Below, piece by piece: positions 57,981 through 61,123 of a stretch of DNA of 61,123 nt. Under the pieces are notes generated by a model, which was not told the DNA's origin, made no database searches, and was given only the letters and a program-made list of their open reading frames with translations. The first letter of the stretch is position 1; the number at the start of each line of letters is the position of its first letter. Position numbers and translations under genes: made by a program. Source of the stretch: Cryptomeria japonica (taxonomy: Eukaryota; Streptophyta; Pinopsida; Cupressales; Cupressaceae); the NCBI RefSeq assembly GCF_030272615.1, contig NC_081411.1, forward strand, positions 37,014,517 to 37,075,639. The letters are read 5' to 3'.

Positions 57981-60816
57981 TCAAAATCGAGCCTCTTCGA
58001 AGTAGTACTTTGGCTTTGCATGTGGCTATACAAGGATAATTCAAATGTCGAAACAAATATATTTTCTCAATATAACATCAAAATAACTAAATATTGAACT
58101 CTAAATTTTTTGAAGTTGAAATGTTGATTACCTCATCTCTATCTTCTGCAATTGGTTGAGGCTGAGGATCTATGGGATGTCCTAAAGGGGGCTATAACTG
58201 GCAAAACAACATTAATACATGTTAATAACATATATGTCAAATAACACATAATAACTAAAAATGAATAGACCAAAAAAGTAAAGCATACCGGAGCCTCAGA
58301 TGGATGTGATGTGGTCGTAGGAGGAACAGTCACAGATATATCAGTTACAACCATTTCCTATATCCATGGTAAGTGATCCAAAAGGAGTTAATTAGAGGGT
58401 TTTAACTCCATTGTGCACTTAGTGAAAAGGAGTTGATCTAAGAAAGAAATTCCTTTTCCCTCAATTATGTTGGATCCCATATTATACGTGTAGGACTTCT
58501 ACTGAAATGGAATGGTAGAATATCAGTAGGAAGTTTGGAAGGGGCCTGTAATAGGTTAAAGACAATTATACAAGTTAATAACCCAAAGTTGTTGAGAAAC
58601 TAGATAGAACAAATATTTTTAACATATGTAGAACAAATGCACATCGAAGCCTTGTATAGTTCTCCTGTAACCTTAGGAGTCCTAGTTGAATCTGATGCAA
58701 CTATTACCATTTCCTTTATGAAAAATGATAGCATATGATATAGACATAAAAGGATTTAGTTATTTCGAACAAGAAAGAATGAAATCCAAAGTGAATATGA
58801 AGATATCACCTCTTCCCTCTGTTGAACCTCATCGACATGAGTTGCATTCATTAATTCTATAAACCTCATATGTTTCTGTATATAGAACAAATAAATGAAG
58901 TGTATTTATTAATATCTACATATACATATTTAATCATAATACATTTCAACAAATGAATTTAAATTGTATTGAATTACCTTCTATTGTTTGGGTGTCTGAG
59001 AGGATATCTTTTTCTGCCTCAGAGTGCTAGAGGATGGCTTTCTCACATGAGATGTCCTCGAGGCCAGTGGGGTAAACTAATAGAAAAAAAAAATTAACAT
59101 CAGGGAAAAGAGCATGTATCTTGGCCAAAGTCAATGGCCAAAAGCGTGGTATCATCAAGTTGGGACATCTCAACCCCTGATAAGCCCTATACAAGACCAA
59201 GTAATGATACATATAACTAACAAAAGATATTTTGAAACAATTGTATTATTATATTTTTAACAAATTTACAAATCTTTACCTCTGGTGGCGAAATTACTAG
59301 TGACCGTGGAGTCGATTGAAAAGTATGTAGTGTACTGCCACCACCTACTGCACCCTACAATGCATTTTATTTATGTCACTTTAAATTGTTCTAAAAATAA
59401 AAATTCATTTCTTTTTATAAGATTTAGTCACTTAATTGATAACATGTCATAAACAAAATTAAACACACCTGTGTCTGGTAGAGAGGGTACAACATATTGA
59501 TTAGGTCATTGGTGAGGGCCACATCCTTTGTGGTGGAAGCATGGCATCTACTCCCACAACATGTACATGAATGAGATGTTGAACCATCCTCATCCTCATC
59601 AGTGTCTACACCACAACATACACCTTGGTAGGTGGGGCACATATGTTGAATGGGTGGGCTCGTGCGAAATGATGCATGAGGTGATGTTGATGAAGGAGGT
59701 GTCCCTGATGAAGGAGGTGATGTTGATGAAGGAGGTGCCATTGATGAAGGAGGTGATGTTGATGAAGGAGGTCCTACATGTGCTAGTACATACTCCGCTC
59801 CGACCAACTCTATGCCATGCTGAACAATGACATCAGTCAATGATGCAGCTGCCTGAAGATTCTGTAATTCCATAAGCTCCTTCAAGGATATAGGGATAGT
59901 GACATGAACCATGGGTTTAGGAGTTGTACGTCTCCTATGTTGTGGCTCTACCACCCTATGGGCCCCAGTTCTATCCTGCACAAAGCCTCTCCCTCTACCC
60001 TAAAATTTTCAGATGTCAAAGTAATTCAGCTTCTCGTCGAGGATAAACTCACAATACAACTTTGTCAAAAAATATAGAGGCACCTCCCAATTATTACAAG
60101 GTGGTTGGTCAAATACCATATACCATGTATCCCAAAAAGCTTCTTTCAGCCTAGCATGAACACACCAATGTATAGGAAACCAAGTCACATTTAGTTCTAG
60201 GTTGTTACTGGTAATAGGATAGGTGAAAAGACCACATATTTTAGCTTTACCAATGCCCTTTTTTTTCACTTGATCAAATGACAACCCATCCGCATAAAAT
60301 GTTCGACATCTATCCCTCCATGAACCCCATTTTGTAACCTCCCTAAATACCTCATTTGCACTATTGGCCATTGTTTCTAGTGTTCTGGCGAGGGTTGATT
60401 GGTGCTCAAGCCTAGAGGACCTCAACCTATTCACCAATATAGAAATTTAGGCACTATTTTGTGTAAGGTAATTGATGAGATCCTCTTGTGTGGCATCTAC
60501 ATGATCTAATGGAGGATGTGGAGGGTATTGAGGTGGCAGTGGTTGTTGAGGAGCAACATTTTAAGGATTTTGTGGTTGTAGAGCAACGTCTTGAGGGTTT
60601 TCTTGTTGCTCATGTGCAATATTTATAGGGTTTGCTTGTGTTCCTTGTGCAGGAGGAGGTCTTTGTTGTCTATTTCATTTTTTTGGATTGCTTGAAGAAT
60701 CTGACATCAAATTAATAAAAATCAAAACTTAAATCAATTAGAAAATCCTACTTCAATTAAAATGCAAACAAAAATAATCAAACCAATCAAATCTTACCTG
60801 TTCGATGGGGTGCCAT
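57981..60816 (-). pseudogene. Eight-exon gene of unknown function with seven premature stops
   Basis: Exons on the minus strand, in order: 60816-60798 (MAPHRT+1 nt), 60700-59469, 59354-59280, 59076-58978, 58875-58810, 58357-58289, 58197-58132 and 58025-57981 (stop TGA 57981-57983). Every junction is GT..AG. Exon 1 ends in phase 1 and all later junctions are phase 0, giving 556 residues. Exon 2 has a Gln/Pro-rich start, a globular part (VTKWGSWRDRC, FYADGLSFDQVKKKGIG, WYMVFDQPP), a GRGRGF turn and a Pro/Ser repeat. The small exons encode hydrophilic Ser/Thr/Pro-rich pieces. Seven in-frame stops (five in exon 2, the first at 60675-60677; one each in exons 4 and 7) mark it as decayed. I do not recognise the family; a transposon accessory gene is my guess. 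Confidence 0.6.
59660..59790. repeat. Coding minisatellite (15-18 bp unit) in exon 2
   Basis: gatgttgatgaaggaggt and gatgaaggaggt units recur about six times; on the minus strand they encode repeated PPSSTSPPSS-type sequence. Confidence 0.85.
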
Positions 60817-61123
60817 TGTTGAAAATTGCTCTCAATGTTGGGAAAATCCAAAATAATTACAAACCCATGTGGGGTCTATGGATTTTTGGCTTTCACTTGT
60901 TGTTGTTCAACCACAGGTTTTGGCGTTGAAAATGGCCAAAACTTGTGGCCTACACAAAAAAAAAATAAAAAATTCTCAAAACACGTATGGATTTTGAGAA
61001 ACTTTTTGTTTTTAAAATTATTTTTTGCTAGGCTTGTTGTACCAAGCCTAGCACATTTTTGAATTTTCAGAACCTACATGGGTTATGAAAATTTTGGTTT
61101 TTTTTTGGCATGTGGTCACTTTT
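60817..61123. other. Region upstream of the eight-exon gene
   Basis: About 300 bp upstream (on the minus strand) of the proposed first exon. No TATA box is convincing, and a 78-codon plus-strand ORF here has no recognisable content. Confidence 0.4.

Noticed and set aside
60009-60437. Treating 59424-59981 and 60009-60437 as two separate genes
   Set aside because: They are in the same frame with only stop codons between them and fit one large exon of the eight-exon model.

Overview
This is a nuclear plant window, most likely from a conifer. The evidence is spliced genes with canonical GT..AG introns, a TIR-NBS-LRR (TNL) immune receptor whose TIR, linker and C-terminal tail look like the gymnosperm type, AT-rich intergenic DNA, and very large, decayed Ty3/gypsy retrotransposons of the Tat/Ogre kind. 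Species is not determinable from the sequence alone. There are 500 Ns at 55624-56123.

Layout. 1-1860: minus-strand transposase-like pseudogene running off the left edge. 1861-7337: AT-rich intergenic DNA with a (GA)n microsatellite, a polypyrimidine tract, and two short foldback elements with perfect 9-bp target-site duplications (MULE-type MITEs). 7338-45287: a nested pair of Tat-like LTR retrotransposons. The OUTER element has LTRs 7338-8578 + 28311-28537 (5', split) and 43908-45287 (3'). Its order is leader, gag, protease-like, G-patch, RT, RNase H, second (archaeal-type) RNase H, integrase, then an antisense gene with a plant mobile domain. The INNER element (8579-28305) sits inside the outer 5' LTR. 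It has 6.26-6.29 kb LTRs and the order gag, protease, archaeal-type RNase H, RT, RNase H, integrase. Each inner LTR contains, upstream of its TATA box (that is, in U3), a single-frame coding region of about 1,213 codons for an unrecognised protein with an NLS-like stretch and a coiled coil. This U3-embedded gene is the most unusual thing in the window.

45288-50760: an intact six-exon TNL gene (predicted 1,402 residues) starting about 550 bp from the outer element's 3' LTR, with an unusual Ser/Thr-rich repetitive N-terminal extension of about 200 residues. 50761-55140: intergenic, including a degenerate 43-bp tandem array. 55140-55623: an unrecognised ORF cut by the N gap. 56124-57240: a tandem repeat of about 350 bp that enters the gap. 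57981-60816: a minus-strand, eight-exon gene, readable exon by exon but carrying seven premature stops, of unknown (probably transposon-associated) function.

How it fits together: apart from the TNL gene nearly everything is transposon-derived and dead. The stop codons in both retroelements look mainly like C-to-T (or G-to-A) changes. In the inner element they are mostly Gln codons turned into TAG/TAA, and in the outer element mostly apparent CGA codons turned into TGA, consistent with decay by deamination of methylated cytosines. The one apparently intact host gene is the TNL, whose promoter lies directly next to the outer LTR.
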